In this document: positions 15,825-23,728 of the stretch, one piece after another
Layout: each line of letters begins with the position of its first letter
How positions within the stretch are numbered: the first letter of the stretch is position 1
Assembly: GCA_030681555.1 (NCBI GenBank)
Contig: JAUXRW010000015.1
Location: 1 to 33,906 of the forward strand
Length of the DNA: 33,906 nucleotides
Direction: 5' to 3'
Origin: Acidimicrobiales bacterium
GTDB lineage: Bacteria > Actinomycetota > Acidimicrobiia > Acidimicrobiales > VFJN01
Program-made: the position numbers and the translations under genes
Notes under the pieces: generated by a model
Databases searched by the model: none
What the model saw: the letters and a program-made list of their open reading frames with translations, nothing else
What the model was told of the DNA's origin: nothing

Positions 15825-17137
15825 TGCTGGGTGCCGTCCGCCGGAACACCGAGCTCGGGCTCATCGTCCTGGGCACCCTGGTCACGGTCGGCGCCTACCT
15901 GCTGGCCAGCCTCGCCGAGGACGCCCGGATCCCGGTCAACATCGGCCCGGTCCTCGCCGTCGTCCTCGGCCTGCAGCTGGCCGCCCACCTCGCGATCCGG
16001 CGCCTCGCCCCCGACGCCGACGGCACGCTCGTCGCCATCGCCGGCCTGCTCAACGGCCTGGGCTACGTGTTCATCGTCCGCATCGACGAGGCGAAGGTGG
16101 AGCCGCAGGGGCTCGCCGGGCTGCAGTCGGCCTGGGCGGCGGTCGGCATCGGCGCCTTCATCGCCACCCTCGTCCTGATCCGGCGCGTGCGCGACCTCGA
16201 GCGCTACCGCTGGACCATCGGCTTCATCGGCATCGGCCTGCTCCTGCTGCCCCTCGTGCCGGGGGTCGGGCGCACCATCAACGGCGCCAAGATCTGGGTC
16301 GGGATCGGGCCGATCAGCTTCCAGCCGGGCGAGTTCGCCAAGATCCTCCTCGCCATCTTCTTCGCCTCCTACCTCGTCGAGAAGCGCGAGCTCCTGGCCG
16401 TGAGCAGCTTCCGGATCGGGCCGATCGCCCTGCCCGACCCGAAGCACCTCGGCCCCGTGCTCCTCGCGTGGGGCGTGTCCCTGGTCGTGATGGTGTCGGA
16501 GAAGGACCTCGGCAGCTCGCTGCTGTTCTTCGCCCTCTTCGTCGCCTTGCTGTGGGTGTCCACCGAGCGGGCCAGCTACCTGGTCGTCGGCGTGGTGCTC
16601 TTCGCCGGCGGCGCTGCGTTCGCCCACTCCCAGTTCGACCACGTCCAGGAGCGCGTCGCGATCTGGACCGACCCGTGGTCCGGCAACCGGCCGAAGGACG
16701 AGGGCTTCCAGATCGTCGAGTCGTCGTTCGCCTTCTCGGCGGGGGGTGTCACCGGCACCGGCATCAACCTCGGCAGCCCGACGCGGATCCCCTACGCCGA
16801 GACCGACTTCATCTTCGCCGCCATCGGCGAGGAGCTCGGCCTGCTCGGGGCCACCGGGGTGCTGATCGCGTTCGTGCTGATGATCGGCGCCGGGCTGCGC
16901 ATCGCGCTGCGCACGACCGTGCCCTTCGAGCGATTGCTGGCGACGGGGCTCACCGTGCTGCTCGGCGTGCAGTCGTTCATCATCATCGCAGGGGTGATCC
17001 GCGTCTTGCCGCTGACGGGCGTGACCCTGCCCTTCGTCTCCTACGGCGGCTCGTCGCTCATCGCCAACTACGTGCTGATCGCGCTGCTGCTCCGCATCTC
17101 CGACGACACGGCGCACCGTGAGGCGGGACCGGCATGA
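15824..17137 (+). CDS. rodA: FtsW/RodA/SpoVE-family peptidoglycan glycosyltransferase
   Basis: Polytopic membrane SEDS enzyme that polymerises lipid II. 437 aa with about ten to twelve hydrophobic segments and the family signatures: GRTINGAKIWVGIGPISFQP followed by GEFAKI, the extracytoplasmic loop with an Asp in SEKDLGSSLLF (equivalent to the catalytic Asp region of RodA), YAETDFIFAAIGEELGLLG and LPLTGVTLPFVSYGGSSLIA. The GTG start at 15824 shares a base with the pstP TAG, a one-base overlap implying coupled translation; a GTG six bases later is possible. The stop overlaps the pbpA ATG (ATGA). The genetic position (between pstP and pbpA) is that of rodA in other actinobacteria, hence the symbol. 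Confidence 0.95.
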   Translation: MLGAVRRNTELGLIVLGTLVTVGAYLLASLAEDARIPVNIGPVLAVVLGLQLAAHLAIRRLAPDADGTLVAIAGLLNGLGYVFIVRIDEAKVEPQGLAGLQSAWAAVGIGAFIATLVLIRRVRDLERYRWTIGFIGIGLLLLPLVPGVGRTINGAKIWVGIGPISFQPGEFAKILLAIFFASYLVEKRELLAVSSFRIGPIALPDPKHLGPVLLAWGVSLVVMVSEKDLGSSLLFFALFVALLWVSTERASYLVVGVVLFAGGAAFAHSQFDHVQERVAIWTDPWSGNRPKDEGFQIVESSFAFSAGGVTGTGINLGSPTRIPYAETDFIFAAIGEELGLLGATGVLIAFVLMIGAGLRIALRTTVPFERLLATGLTVLLGVQSFIIIAGVIRVLPLTGVTLPFVSYGGSSLIANYVLIALLLRISDDTAHREAGPA

Positions 17138-18606
17138 CCCGCCAGATCCGCCTCCTCGGCCTCGGCCTGATGGTGTGCTTCGGCATCCTGTTCGTGCAGC
17201 TGAACCGGCTGACCGTCTTCGAGGCGTCGGCGCTCAACGACAACCCGAACAACACCCGGGAGATCCTGCGGGACTTCAGCCAGCCGCGCGGATCGGTCAC
17301 CACCGCAGACGGCGTCATCATCGCCGAGTCCGTCCCCTCGGACGACCAGTTCGAGCTCCAGCGGCGCTTCCCGCAGGGTCCGCTGTTCGCCCCCATCACC
17401 GGCTACTACAGCTTCACGCTGGGCAGCGCAGGCGTCGAGAAGACCTACAACGACGAGCTGGCCGGGCGCACCATCGACCTCTCGCTCCAGGACCTCGGCG
17501 ACCTCTTCGTCGACAAGGACCGCGTGGGCGAGCTCACCCTGTCGGTGCGCGCCGACCTCCAGCGCATCGCCAGCGAGCAGCTCGGCGATCGGGAGGGCTC
17601 CGTGGTCGCCCTCGACCCGCGCAGCGGGGAGATCCTCGCGATGGTGTCGTTCCCCACCTACGACCCGAACGTGCTCGCGAGCCACAACACGAACGAGGCG
17701 GCAGAGGCCCAGCGCCTCCTCGACGAGTCGCCCGAGAAGCCCCGCCTCGTCCGGGCCTACCAGGACCGCTTCTTCCCCGGCTCGACGTTCAAGGTCGTGA
17801 CCGCCACGGCCGGTCTCCTGTCCGGCACGGTCACCGCCGACGACCCGTCGTATCCGGTCAGCACCGGCTACACCGCCCCCGGCACCGACCGCCCGATCCG
17901 CAACTTCGACGGGGACTCGTGCGGCGGCAAGCTCTTCGACATCATGCGCGTCTCCTGCAACAGCGCCTTCTCGCAGATGGGCGTGGACGCCGGGCCCGAG
18001 GCGATGATCGCCGCCGCCCACGCCTTCGGCTTCAACGACGAGGTGCCGATCGACCTCACCGATCCGGCCCGGTCGATCTTCCCCACCGACTTCGAACGGG
18101 ACCTGCCCGCGCTGGCGCAGTCGTCGATCGGGCAGAACGACGTGTCCGCCACTCCGCTGCAGATGGCGATGGTCGCGGCCGCCGTGGCCAACGGGGGCAA
18201 GATCATGAAGCCGCACGTGCTGCAAGAGGTGCGGGACTCCGACGGCAACCTCGTCGACAGCTACGACGAGGGCGTGTGGACCGAGGCCATGGACCCGGGC
18301 ACGGCTGCGCTCCTGCGCACGGCGATGGAGGGCGTGGTCGCGCGGGGCACCGCCACCCGTCTGCAGGTTCCCGGCTTCGTCGTGGGCGGCAAGACGGGCA
18401 CGGCCCAGCTCGGCTCCGACCCCCCCCGCTCCCACGCCTGGATCATCGGGTTCGCCGGCCCCCCCGACGAGGACCCGACGATCGCCGTCGCGGTCATGGT
18501 CGAAGGTCAGCCGGAGGTCAGCAACCAGACCGGTGGGCGGGTGGCCGCACCCATCGCCCAGGCCGTTCTGAAGGCGTACCTCGAGAACCCCTCGCCGACG
18601 CCGTGA
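17134..18606 (+). CDS. pbpA: Class B penicillin-binding protein PbpA (transpeptidase)
   Basis: Cross-links peptidoglycan made by the SEDS partner encoded just upstream. 490 aa: an N-terminal signal-anchor helix (IRLLGLGLMVCFGILFVQLN), a PBP dimerisation-like segment, and a transpeptidase domain with all three active-site motifs: SxxK in FPGSTFKVVTATAG (Ser near residue 217), SxN in RVSCNSAFSQMG (near 274) and KTG in FVVGGKTGTAQL (near 419). Length matches mycobacterial PbpA (about 490). The start ATG overlaps the rodA stop by 4 nt. It ends the coupled operon; pknB follows after 51 nt with its own promoter-like site. Regulation by PknB phosphorylation is known for the mycobacterial homologue. 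Confidence 0.95.
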   Translation: MTRQIRLLGLGLMVCFGILFVQLNRLTVFEASALNDNPNNTREILRDFSQPRGSVTTADGVIIAESVPSDDQFELQRRFPQGPLFAPITGYYSFTLGSAGVEKTYNDELAGRTIDLSLQDLGDLFVDKDRVGELTLSVRADLQRIASEQLGDREGSVVALDPRSGEILAMVSFPTYDPNVLASHNTNEAAEAQRLLDESPEKPRLVRAYQDRFFPGSTFKVVTATAGLLSGTVTADDPSYPVSTGYTAPGTDRPIRNFDGDSCGGKLFDIMRVSCNSAFSQMGVDAGPEAMIAAAHAFGFNDEVPIDLTDPARSIFPTDFERDLPALAQSSIGQNDVSATPLQMAMVAAAVANGGKIMKPHVLQEVRDSDGNLVDSYDEGVWTEAMDPGTAALLRTAMEGVVARGTATRLQVPGFVVGGKTGTAQLGSDPPRSHAWIIGFAGPPDEDPTIAVAVMVEGQPEVSNQTGGRVAAPIAQAVLKAYLENPSPTP

Positions 18607-18642
18607 CCCTGCCCGACACCCTGTCCCTCCACCCGTCATAAG

Positions 18643-18648
18643 TAGGCT
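18643..18648 (+). promoter_or_regulatory. -10 hexamer TAGGCT for pknB (leaderless)
   Basis: TAGGCT ends 9 nt before the pknB ATG at 18658, and the short gap CCCTCCCGC has no ribosome-binding site. This suggests pknB can be transcribed separately from the fhaA-pbpA operon. Confidence 0.5.
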
Positions 18649-18657
18649 CCCTCCCGC

Positions 18658-20601
18658 ATGTCGGACACCGGTCCCACCGTCTTCAACGGCCGCTACGAGC
18701 TCCACCGCCGCATCGGGCGCGGGGGGATGGCCGAGGTGTCCCTCGCGCGTGACCAGCTCCTCGACCGGCCGGTGGCCGTCAAGGTGCTGTTCCCGGAGTT
18801 CGCCACCGACCCCGCGTTCGTGGAGCGGTTCCGGCGGGAAGCCACTGCAGCGGCCAACCTCAACCACCCGAACATCGTCGGCGTCTACGACTGGGGGGAG
18901 GCCGAGGGCACGTACTTCATCGTCATGGAGTACGTCGACGGCCGGAGCCTCTCGGAGATCCTGCGGGCCGACGGCGCGCTGCACCCCGATCGGGTCGCCG
19001 ACCTCGGGGCCGACGTCGCCGCCGCCCTCGGCTTCGCCCACCGCAACGGCGTGGTCCACCGTGACGTGAAGCCCGGCAACGTGCTCGTCGACCAGGGCGG
19101 CCTCGTGAAGGTGGCCGACTTCGGCATCGCCCGGGCCATCACGGCCACCTCCGACGAGAACCTCACCCAGGTCGGCACCGTCATGGGCACGGCCACGTAC
19201 TTCTCGCCGGAGCAGGCCCGGGGCGACGCCGTCGACCCCCGCTCCGACATCTACTCCCTCGGTTGCGTGCTCTACGAGCTCGTCGTGGGTCGCCCGCCGT
19301 TCAGCGGCGACTCCCCGGTGGCGATCGCTTACAAGCAGGTGCACGAGACGCCCGTGCCGCCTCGGCAGGTCAACGCGGCGGTGCCGCCCGCCCTCGAGGC
19401 GATCATCCTCAAGTGCCTGGCCAAGAACCCGGTCAACCGGTACCCGTCGGCCGAGGACCTGCGGGCGGATCTGCGCCGCTTCCGGGAGGGCAACCGCATC
19501 CTGGCCGAGCCGGTCATGGCCGCCCCGCAGGACGTCGGTGCCACCGGTGTCATGGCGGCCACCACGGTCGTCGCCGCGGCCGGCGGCGGTGCCGGACGCA
19601 CCCGAACGATGCAGGTCTACGAGGAGGAGGAGTACGAGGAGGAGCCGCGCCGGTCCTCCGGTGCCTTCCTCGCCGTGCTCATCGGCCTGCTCATCGTGCT
19701 GGCCGGGATGCTGTTCCTGCTGGCCCGCACCCTCGGTCTCGGCGAGGACGAGGACGGCGGCCCCCTGGTCGAGGTGCCCAACGTCGAGGGCGAGACGCTG
19801 GAGAGCGCTACGGCCACGTTGAGGGCACTCGAGTTCGAGGTCAGCTCCACCACGGAGGCCAACGACGATGTCGATGCCGGCCTCGTCTTCGACCAGAGCC
19901 CCGGCCGCGGTGAGCGGGTGGAGGAGGGCAGCACGATCGACCTGCGGGTGAGCGCGGGCCCCGACACGATCGCCGTCCCGACCGTCGTCGGCTCCTCCGT
20001 CGAGGACGCGACGAACACGCTGCGCACTGCGGGCTTCCAGGTCGTCGTCGAGGAGGCGGCCGAGGACGAGGGCGAGCCCGGCCAGGTGGCCCGCCAGACA
20101 CCGGAGGGGGGCGCCGAGGTGGCGGAGGGCTCCAGCGTCACGATCTTCGTGGTCAGCGCCCCAGAGGCCGTCGAGATCCGGGACGTCACCGGACGTCCCG
20201 AGGCCGAGGCGTCCAACCTGCTGGGCCAGGACGGCTTCCAGGTGACCTCCTCGCAGGAGGCGTCCGACAGCATCAGCGAGGGGCGCGTCATCCGCACCGA
20301 TCCGCCGGCCGGGTCGGCCCAGCCCGAAGGCAGCACGGTGACCCTGATCGTGTCGTCGGGCCCGGACACGGCTGCCGTCCCCGACGTCGTCGACCAGACC
20401 GAGACCAGCGCCATCAGCGAGCTGGAGGAGGCGGGCTTCGACGTCGTCGTCCAGGACCAAGAGGTGCTCGATCCGGCCCGCTACGACCGGGTGCTCGACC
20501 AGAACCCCAACGGGGGCACCGACCAGGCCCCCGGCTCGGTGGTCACCATCGTCGTGGGCCGCGAGGTCGTGGTTGACGGCGGCGGCGGCGGCGGCGACTG
20601 A
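18658..20601 (+). CDS. pknB: PknB: transmembrane Ser/Thr kinase with four PASTA domains
   Basis: Master kinase of growth and division. 647 aa: kinase domain ~10-280 with glycine loop RIGRGGMAEVSLA, catalytic Lys in VAVKVLF, catalytic loop VVHRDVKPGNVL, DFGIARA and YFSPEQARG; the activation loop holds Thr residues (NLTQVGTVMGTATYF). A juxtamembrane stretch with YEEEEYEEE precedes one transmembrane helix (~335-357, FLAVLIGLLIVLAGMLFLLA). Four extracellular PASTA repeats follow (starting near 370, 440, 505 and 572: VEVPNVEGETLESATATL, IAVPTVVGSSVEDATNTL, VEIRDVTGRPEAEASNLL, AAVPDVVDQTETSAISEL), which bind muropeptides/lipid II in homologues. It ends in a Gly-rich tail. Unlike mycobacteria, no pknA precedes it. 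Confidence 0.97.
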   Translation: MSDTGPTVFNGRYELHRRIGRGGMAEVSLARDQLLDRPVAVKVLFPEFATDPAFVERFRREATAAANLNHPNIVGVYDWGEAEGTYFIVMEYVDGRSLSEILRADGALHPDRVADLGADVAAALGFAHRNGVVHRDVKPGNVLVDQGGLVKVADFGIARAITATSDENLTQVGTVMGTATYFSPEQARGDAVDPRSDIYSLGCVLYELVVGRPPFSGDSPVAIAYKQVHETPVPPRQVNAAVPPALEAIILKCLAKNPVNRYPSAEDLRADLRRFREGNRILAEPVMAAPQDVGATGVMAATTVVAAAGGGAGRTRTMQVYEEEEYEEEPRRSSGAFLAVLIGLLIVLAGMLFLLARTLGLGEDEDGGPLVEVPNVEGETLESATATLRALEFEVSSTTEANDDVDAGLVFDQSPGRGERVEEGSTIDLRVSAGPDTIAVPTVVGSSVEDATNTLRTAGFQVVVEEAAEDEGEPGQVARQTPEGGAEVAEGSSVTIFVVSAPEAVEIRDVTGRPEAEASNLLGQDGFQVTSSQEASDSISEGRVIRTDPPAGSAQPEGSTVTLIVSSGPDTAAVPDVVDQTETSAISELEEAGFDVVVQDQEVLDPARYDRVLDQNPNGGTDQAPGSVVTIVVGREVVVDGGGGGGD

Positions 20602-20625
20602 GCGACGCCGCCGAGCCTCGACGGC

Positions 20626-21213
20626 TCAGGCGACCGGTGCGACCTGGGCCAGGAAGTTGCGGAGGAGGTCGTGCCCTCCGGCGGTGAGGATCGACTCCGG
20701 GTGGAACTGCACGCCCTCCACCGGGAGCTCCCGGTGGCGCAGCCCCATGACGATGCCGTCGTCGGTCTCCGCGGTGATCTCGAGGCAGTCGGGGACGGAC
20801 GCCCGGTCGACGACGAGACTGTGGTAGCGGGTGGCCTCCAGCGGGTCGGGGAGGCCGGCGAAGACACCGGCGCCCTGGTGCCGGATCAGCGACGTCTTGC
20901 CGTGCATCACCTGCGGGGCCCGCACGACGTCTCCGCCGTAGACCTGGCCGATGCACTGGTGGCCGAGGCACACGCCGAGGATCGGGACCTCACCGCCGAG
21001 CTGGCGGATCACCTCGTTGGAGACCCCGGCGTCGTCGGGCGTGCCCGGCCCGGGTGAGATGAGGACGGCATCGGGGGCGAGGGTGCGGATCTCGTCGACC
21101 GTGAGGTCGTCGTGCCGGTGCACCAGCGGCTCCGCTCCGAGCTCCCCCAGGTACTGGACGAGGTTGTAGACGAAGCTGTCGTAGTTGTCGATGACGAGCA
21201 CCCGGGCGGCCAC
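20626..21213 (-). CDS. pabA: Glutamine amidotransferase subunit of anthranilate/aminodeoxychorismate synthase (TrpG/PabA)
   Basis: Class I glutamine amidotransferase that supplies ammonia for anthranilate (tryptophan) or aminodeoxychorismate (folate) formation. 195 aa from the GTG at 21213: [19 protein letters not shown], the oxyanion segment [13 protein letters not shown], nucleophile Cys in GVCLGHQ (Cys82), RYHSLVV, and the His/Glu pair in GVQFHPESI. The track's longer start (21297) adds a low-complexity leader with no homology; GTG 21213 has TACCTT seven bases upstream, fitting a leaderless transcript. In actinobacteria this trpG-like gene conservatively sits next to pknB in the opposite direction, as here. 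It has no synthase partner beside it, so it may serve both pathways. Confidence 0.93.
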   Translation of the reverse strand: MAARVLVIDNYDSFVYNLVQYLGELGAEPLVHRHDDLTVDEIRTLAPDAVLISPGPGTPDDAGVSNEVIRQLGGEVPILGVCLGHQCIGQVYGGDVVRAPQVMHGKTSLIRHQGAGVFAGLPDPLEATRYHSLVVDRASVPDCLEITAETDDGIVMGLRHRELPVEGVQFHPESILTAGGHDLLRNFLAQVAPVA

Positions 21214-21220
21214 CGGGTCG

Positions 21221-21226
21221 AAGGTA
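21221..21226 (-). promoter_or_regulatory. -10 hexamer TACCTT for pabA (leaderless)
   Basis: On the minus strand TACCTT is followed by 7 nt (CGACCCG) and the GTG start at 21213. No Shine-Dalgarno sequence. This also helps fix the start codon. Confidence 0.5.
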
Positions 21227-21256
21227 CTCGGGGGCCCTCGGCTTCCCACCCGGATG

Positions 21257-22846
21257 TCAGGTGGCGGCCGCCCGGTCGACCACCTCGAGCGGGGCACCGA
21301 GCACGGACTCGAGGAGGTCCTTGCGGGCGCCCGCCTCGTAGAGCTCCAGGCTGATGTCGGCCGGTCCCGAGGGGGCGACCGACAGGACGAGGCGGTCGCC
21401 GCGGTCGTCGATCGCTACCTCACCGACCCGGGAGGCGTGGTTGCGATCGAGCCCGATCGCGATCCGGAGGATGCCGGCCAGGCAGCGGACGACGTGCTGC
21501 TCGTCGTCGCGGAGGGCCGCGAACTCCGGGTGCTTCGTCTTCGGCTCGGACTTCCGGTGGTACCGCGCGACGAGGGCGATGAGCTCGACCTCGCCGTCGT
21601 TGAAGCCGGACAGCCGGTCGGTGCCCCGGATCACGTAGTAGCTGTGCTTGTGGTGCTGCGAGTGCGACAGGAAGAGCCCCACGTTGCACAGCAGCGCAGC
21701 CGCCTCGAGGATCTCCCGCTCGGCGTCGCCCAGGCCGTGCCGGGGGCCGGTGGCGTCGAACAGGTCGAGGGCCAGCCGCGCGACCTGGGCGGAGTGGGCA
21801 GGATCGTCGTCCATCGCCTGCGCCAGATCGAGGACGCTGCGGCGGCGCAGCTCGGACAGGTGGTGGAGCGATCCGCCGTGCCGGCGTCGCCACGCATCGA
21901 GCAGCACACCTTCGCGCAGGGCGTAGTCGGAGATGAGCAGCTCCTCGACGTCGAAAGCGTGGAGGACCTGCTCGAGGATCACCGCCCCCGCCAGGATGAT
22001 GTCGGCCCGGCTCGGGTCGAGGCCCGGGAGCTGCGCCCGTTCGGCCAGGCTCGTCGCCTTCGTCAGCTCCGCCATGAGCTCGTCGAGGTCGGCGCGCCGC
22101 AGCACCTGGTTGTTCAGCGAGCGGGGGCGGACGCCGGTGGCCCGCACCGCGGCCATCTCGGCCAGCGCTCCGATGGTGCCGGACGAACCGACCGCGACGT
22201 CGAGCTCCAGATCGGCGACCTCGTGCGCGAAGGGCGCCAGGGTGGACCGCACGAACCGCCGGCACGTGTCGACGGCGCTCGGGTGGAGGCGCTCGCCGTC
22301 GAAGAAGCGCTTCGTGAGGCGGATGGCCCCGAGCTTCAGGGAGCGGGCCGCCTCCACCTCACCGCGCTGGCCGACCAGGAGCTCCGTGCTGCCCCCGCCG
22401 ATGTCGCACAGGAGCAGACGACGGTCGAAGACCGGGACCGCCTGGAGCACGCCGAGGTGGATGAGGCGCGCCTCCTCGGGGCCGGAGATGACCTCCACGT
22501 GCACGCCCGCCTCGTCCCACGCCCGTTGGATGAGCACCTCACGGTTCTCGGCCTCCCGCGCGGCAGAGGTGGCGACCGCGGTGATGGGTGCCTCGTGGAC
22601 GGCGGCCACCTGGCGGAAGCGGTCGAGGGCGGCGACGGCCCGGTCGATCGCATCGGCCGAGAGCTCGCGCATGTCACCGGCGCTCGATCCGAGGCGCACC
22701 ATCTCCTTCTGCCGCTCGAGGATCTCGATGCGGGGCCCCCCGCCGTCGTCGGTGGCCGTCAGCCGCGCCACGACCCCGTGCAGCGAGTTCGTGCCGATGT
22801 CGATCGCAGCGAGGTGCTCCGACTGGGGGGCGGCGGCGCTGGGCAC
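21257..22846 (-). CDS. ppx: Ppx/GppA-family exopolyphosphatase / guanosine pentaphosphate phosphohydrolase
   Basis: Hydrolyses polyphosphate and/or pppGpp. 529 aa, close to the two-part E. coli Ppx and GppA (about 500) and longer than the ~320-aa actinobacterial Ppx1 type. The N-terminal actin-like ATPase fold carries [18 protein letters not shown] (phosphate loop 1), [12 protein letters not shown], and [15 protein letters not shown] with [16 protein letters not shown] (phosphate loop 2). The C-terminal half is an HD-type domain ([20 protein letters not shown], then [19 protein letters not shown]). The start is a GTG at 22846, divergent from crgA with a 63-bp intergenic space; no ribosome site is visible. 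Which of the two activities dominates cannot be told from sequence. Confidence 0.92.
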   Translation of the reverse strand: MPSAAAPQSEHLAAIDIGTNSLHGVVARLTATDDGGGPRIEILERQKEMVRLGSSAGDMRELSADAIDRAVAALDRFRQVAAVHEAPITAVATSAAREAENREVLIQRAWDEAGVHVEVISGPEEARLIHLGVLQAVPVFDRRLLLCDIGGGSTELLVGQRGEVEAARSLKLGAIRLTKRFFDGERLHPSAVDTCRRFVRSTLAPFAHEVADLELDVAVGSSGTIGALAEMAAVRATGVRPRSLNNQVLRRADLDELMAELTKATSLAERAQLPGLDPSRADIILAGAVILEQVLHAFDVEELLISDYALREGVLLDAWRRRHGGSLHHLSELRRRSVLDLAQAMDDDPAHSAQVARLALDLFDATGPRHGLGDAEREILEAAALLCNVGLFLSHSQHHKHSYYVIRGTDRLSGFNDGEVELIALVARYHRKSEPKTKHPEFAALRDDEQHVVRCLAGILRIAIGLDRNHASRVGEVAIDDRGDRLVLSVAPSGPADISLELYEAGARKDLLESVLGAPLEVVDRAAAT

Positions 22847-22895
22847 GTCGCCAGTCTGGCGTTGCCGACCGACCTTGGCGCGCCCGGGTCCGCAG

Positions 22896-22901
22896 TAGTC
22901 T
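22896..22901 (+). promoter_or_regulatory. -10 hexamer TAGTCT for crgA (leaderless)
   Basis: TAGTCT ends 8 nt before the crgA ATG at 22910, the same spacing as at fhaA. A weak TTGGCG lies 15 nt upstream of it. No Shine-Dalgarno sequence. Confidence 0.55.
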
Positions 22902-22909
22902 CGCTCGCC

Positions 22910-23206
22910 ATGGCCACCAAGCCGCCGAAGCGCAAGGTCAAGGGCGGGCGGGTCACGCCGAAGGGCGGCCCCCCGCCGGTCGCCCGGCCCGAGGCGTCGA
23001 GCCGCTACACCCCGCCCGTTCCCCGCGAGTACAAGGTCAGCCCCCGCTGGGTGCCGGTGCTGATGTTCGCCCTGCTCGCCATCGGGCTCGTGGTCATCTT
23101 CTGCAACTACCTCGGCGTCCTGCCCGGGGGGACGAAGAACACCTACCTCCTCGCCGGGCTCGCGGCGATCCTCGGCGGGATCGTGACGGCTACGCAGTAC
23201 CGCTGA
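22910..23206 (+). CDS. crgA: CrgA cell-division membrane protein
   Basis: Small divisome scaffold of actinobacteria; in mycobacteria it contacts FtsZ, FtsQ, FtsI and CwsA and stabilises the septal complex. 98 aa: a basic, Pro-rich cytoplasmic head (KPPKRKVKGGRVTPKGGPPP), then two transmembrane helices (WVPVLMFALLAIGLVVIFCN and TYLLAGLAAILGGIVTATQY) joined by a short loop with YLGVLPGGT, the family signature. Length matches homologues (about 90). Placement near pabA and pknB is the conserved actinobacterial one. The plus-strand ORF at 21185 in the track runs into this frame from antisense ppx sequence and is not a real N-terminus. Confidence 0.95.
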   Translation: MATKPPKRKVKGGRVTPKGGPPPVARPEASSRYTPPVPREYKVSPRWVPVLMFALLAIGLVVIFCNYLGVLPGGTKNTYLLAGLAAILGGIVTATQYR

Positions 23207-23319
23207 GCGTCGGCGGGGTGAACGACGTGGCGTTCGGATGACGGCATGGCGCCGACCGAGTTACATGGGTGTGATGCTCCCCAGCTTCATCCACAGGCTG
23301 GGGATGACCGGCCCGGGCG

Positions 23320-23655
23320 TCAGAGGTCGTCGACCGGGGTGACCAGGTCCATCTCGTCCTGGCAGTGCCGGGGCGGCTCCGGCATCTGGTCATTGGCCGC
23401 GGTCATGCGGACCTCGGTGCCGCAGATGCTGCACCGGTAGAGGATCTTGACCTTCCGCAGCTCGCCGGGGGGTGGCGGTTCGGGCAGCGGGCGGGCCAGG
23501 CCGCCGAGCACGGCGAAGCCGATCTTGAACAGGACGCCGACCACGAGCGCGGCGATGAGCAGGGCGATCACGGAGGCCTCGGTGACCAGCGCGGCGATCG
23601 CGACGAAGAGGCCGAGCAGCACCAGCGAGGAGCGCTTCACGGACACGCGGGACAC
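23320..23655 (-). CDS. Small membrane protein with C-terminal zinc-ribbon-like motif (unknown function)
   Basis: 111 aa. The N-terminus has two close hydrophobic segments (LVLLGLFVAIAALVTEASVI, ALLIAALVVGVLFKIGFAVL), followed by a Pro-rich linker and a conserved-looking cytoplasmic end, ILYRCSICGTEVRMTAANDQ with PPRHCQDEMDLV. The CxxC plus a single later Cys resembles a small zinc ribbon with one ligand different or missing. I recall similar short proteins in actinobacteria but know no function. The GTG at 23655 has TAGCCT six bases upstream (probably leaderless). It is convergent with crgA and divergent from the helicase gene. Confidence 0.75.
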   Translation of the reverse strand: MSRVSVKRSSLVLLGLFVAIAALVTEASVIALLIAALVVGVLFKIGFAVLGGLARPLPEPPPPGELRKVKILYRCSICGTEVRMTAANDQMPEPPRHCQDEMDLVTPVDDL

Positions 23656-23661
23656 CAGCCG

Positions 23662-23667
23662 AGGCTA
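23662..23667 (-). promoter_or_regulatory. -10 hexamer TAGCCT for the 23655 gene (leaderless)
   Basis: On the minus strand TAGCCT is followed by 6 nt and the GTG at 23655. It is the identical hexamer found before fhaA and the acyltransferase gene. Confidence 0.45.
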
Positions 23668-23712
23668 GGCCGCACCTGCGCCGGCCACGCACTCCTCGCC
23701 GGACGGTCCCGC

Positions 23713-23718
23713 TACCGT
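23713..23718 (+). promoter_or_regulatory. -10 hexamer TACCGT for hrpA (leaderless)
   Basis: TACCGT ends 10 nt before the GTG start at 23729, with no Shine-Dalgarno sequence in between. The spacing is at the long end for a leaderless start. Confidence 0.4.
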
Positions 23719-23728
23719 TCCGCGCCTC

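Noticed and set aside
17068-20460. 1130-codon antisense ORF opposite pbpA and pknB
   Set aside because: Long stop-free antisense frames are normal in GC-rich DNA. Its composition is low-complexity Asp/His/Gly/Val/Arg with no motifs, and both sense genes have complete catalytic motifs.
20613-20627. GAGCC-TCGAC-GGCTC mini-hairpin between pknB and pabA stops
   Set aside because: Only a 5-bp stem, overlapping the pabA stop codon. Too weak to call a terminator.
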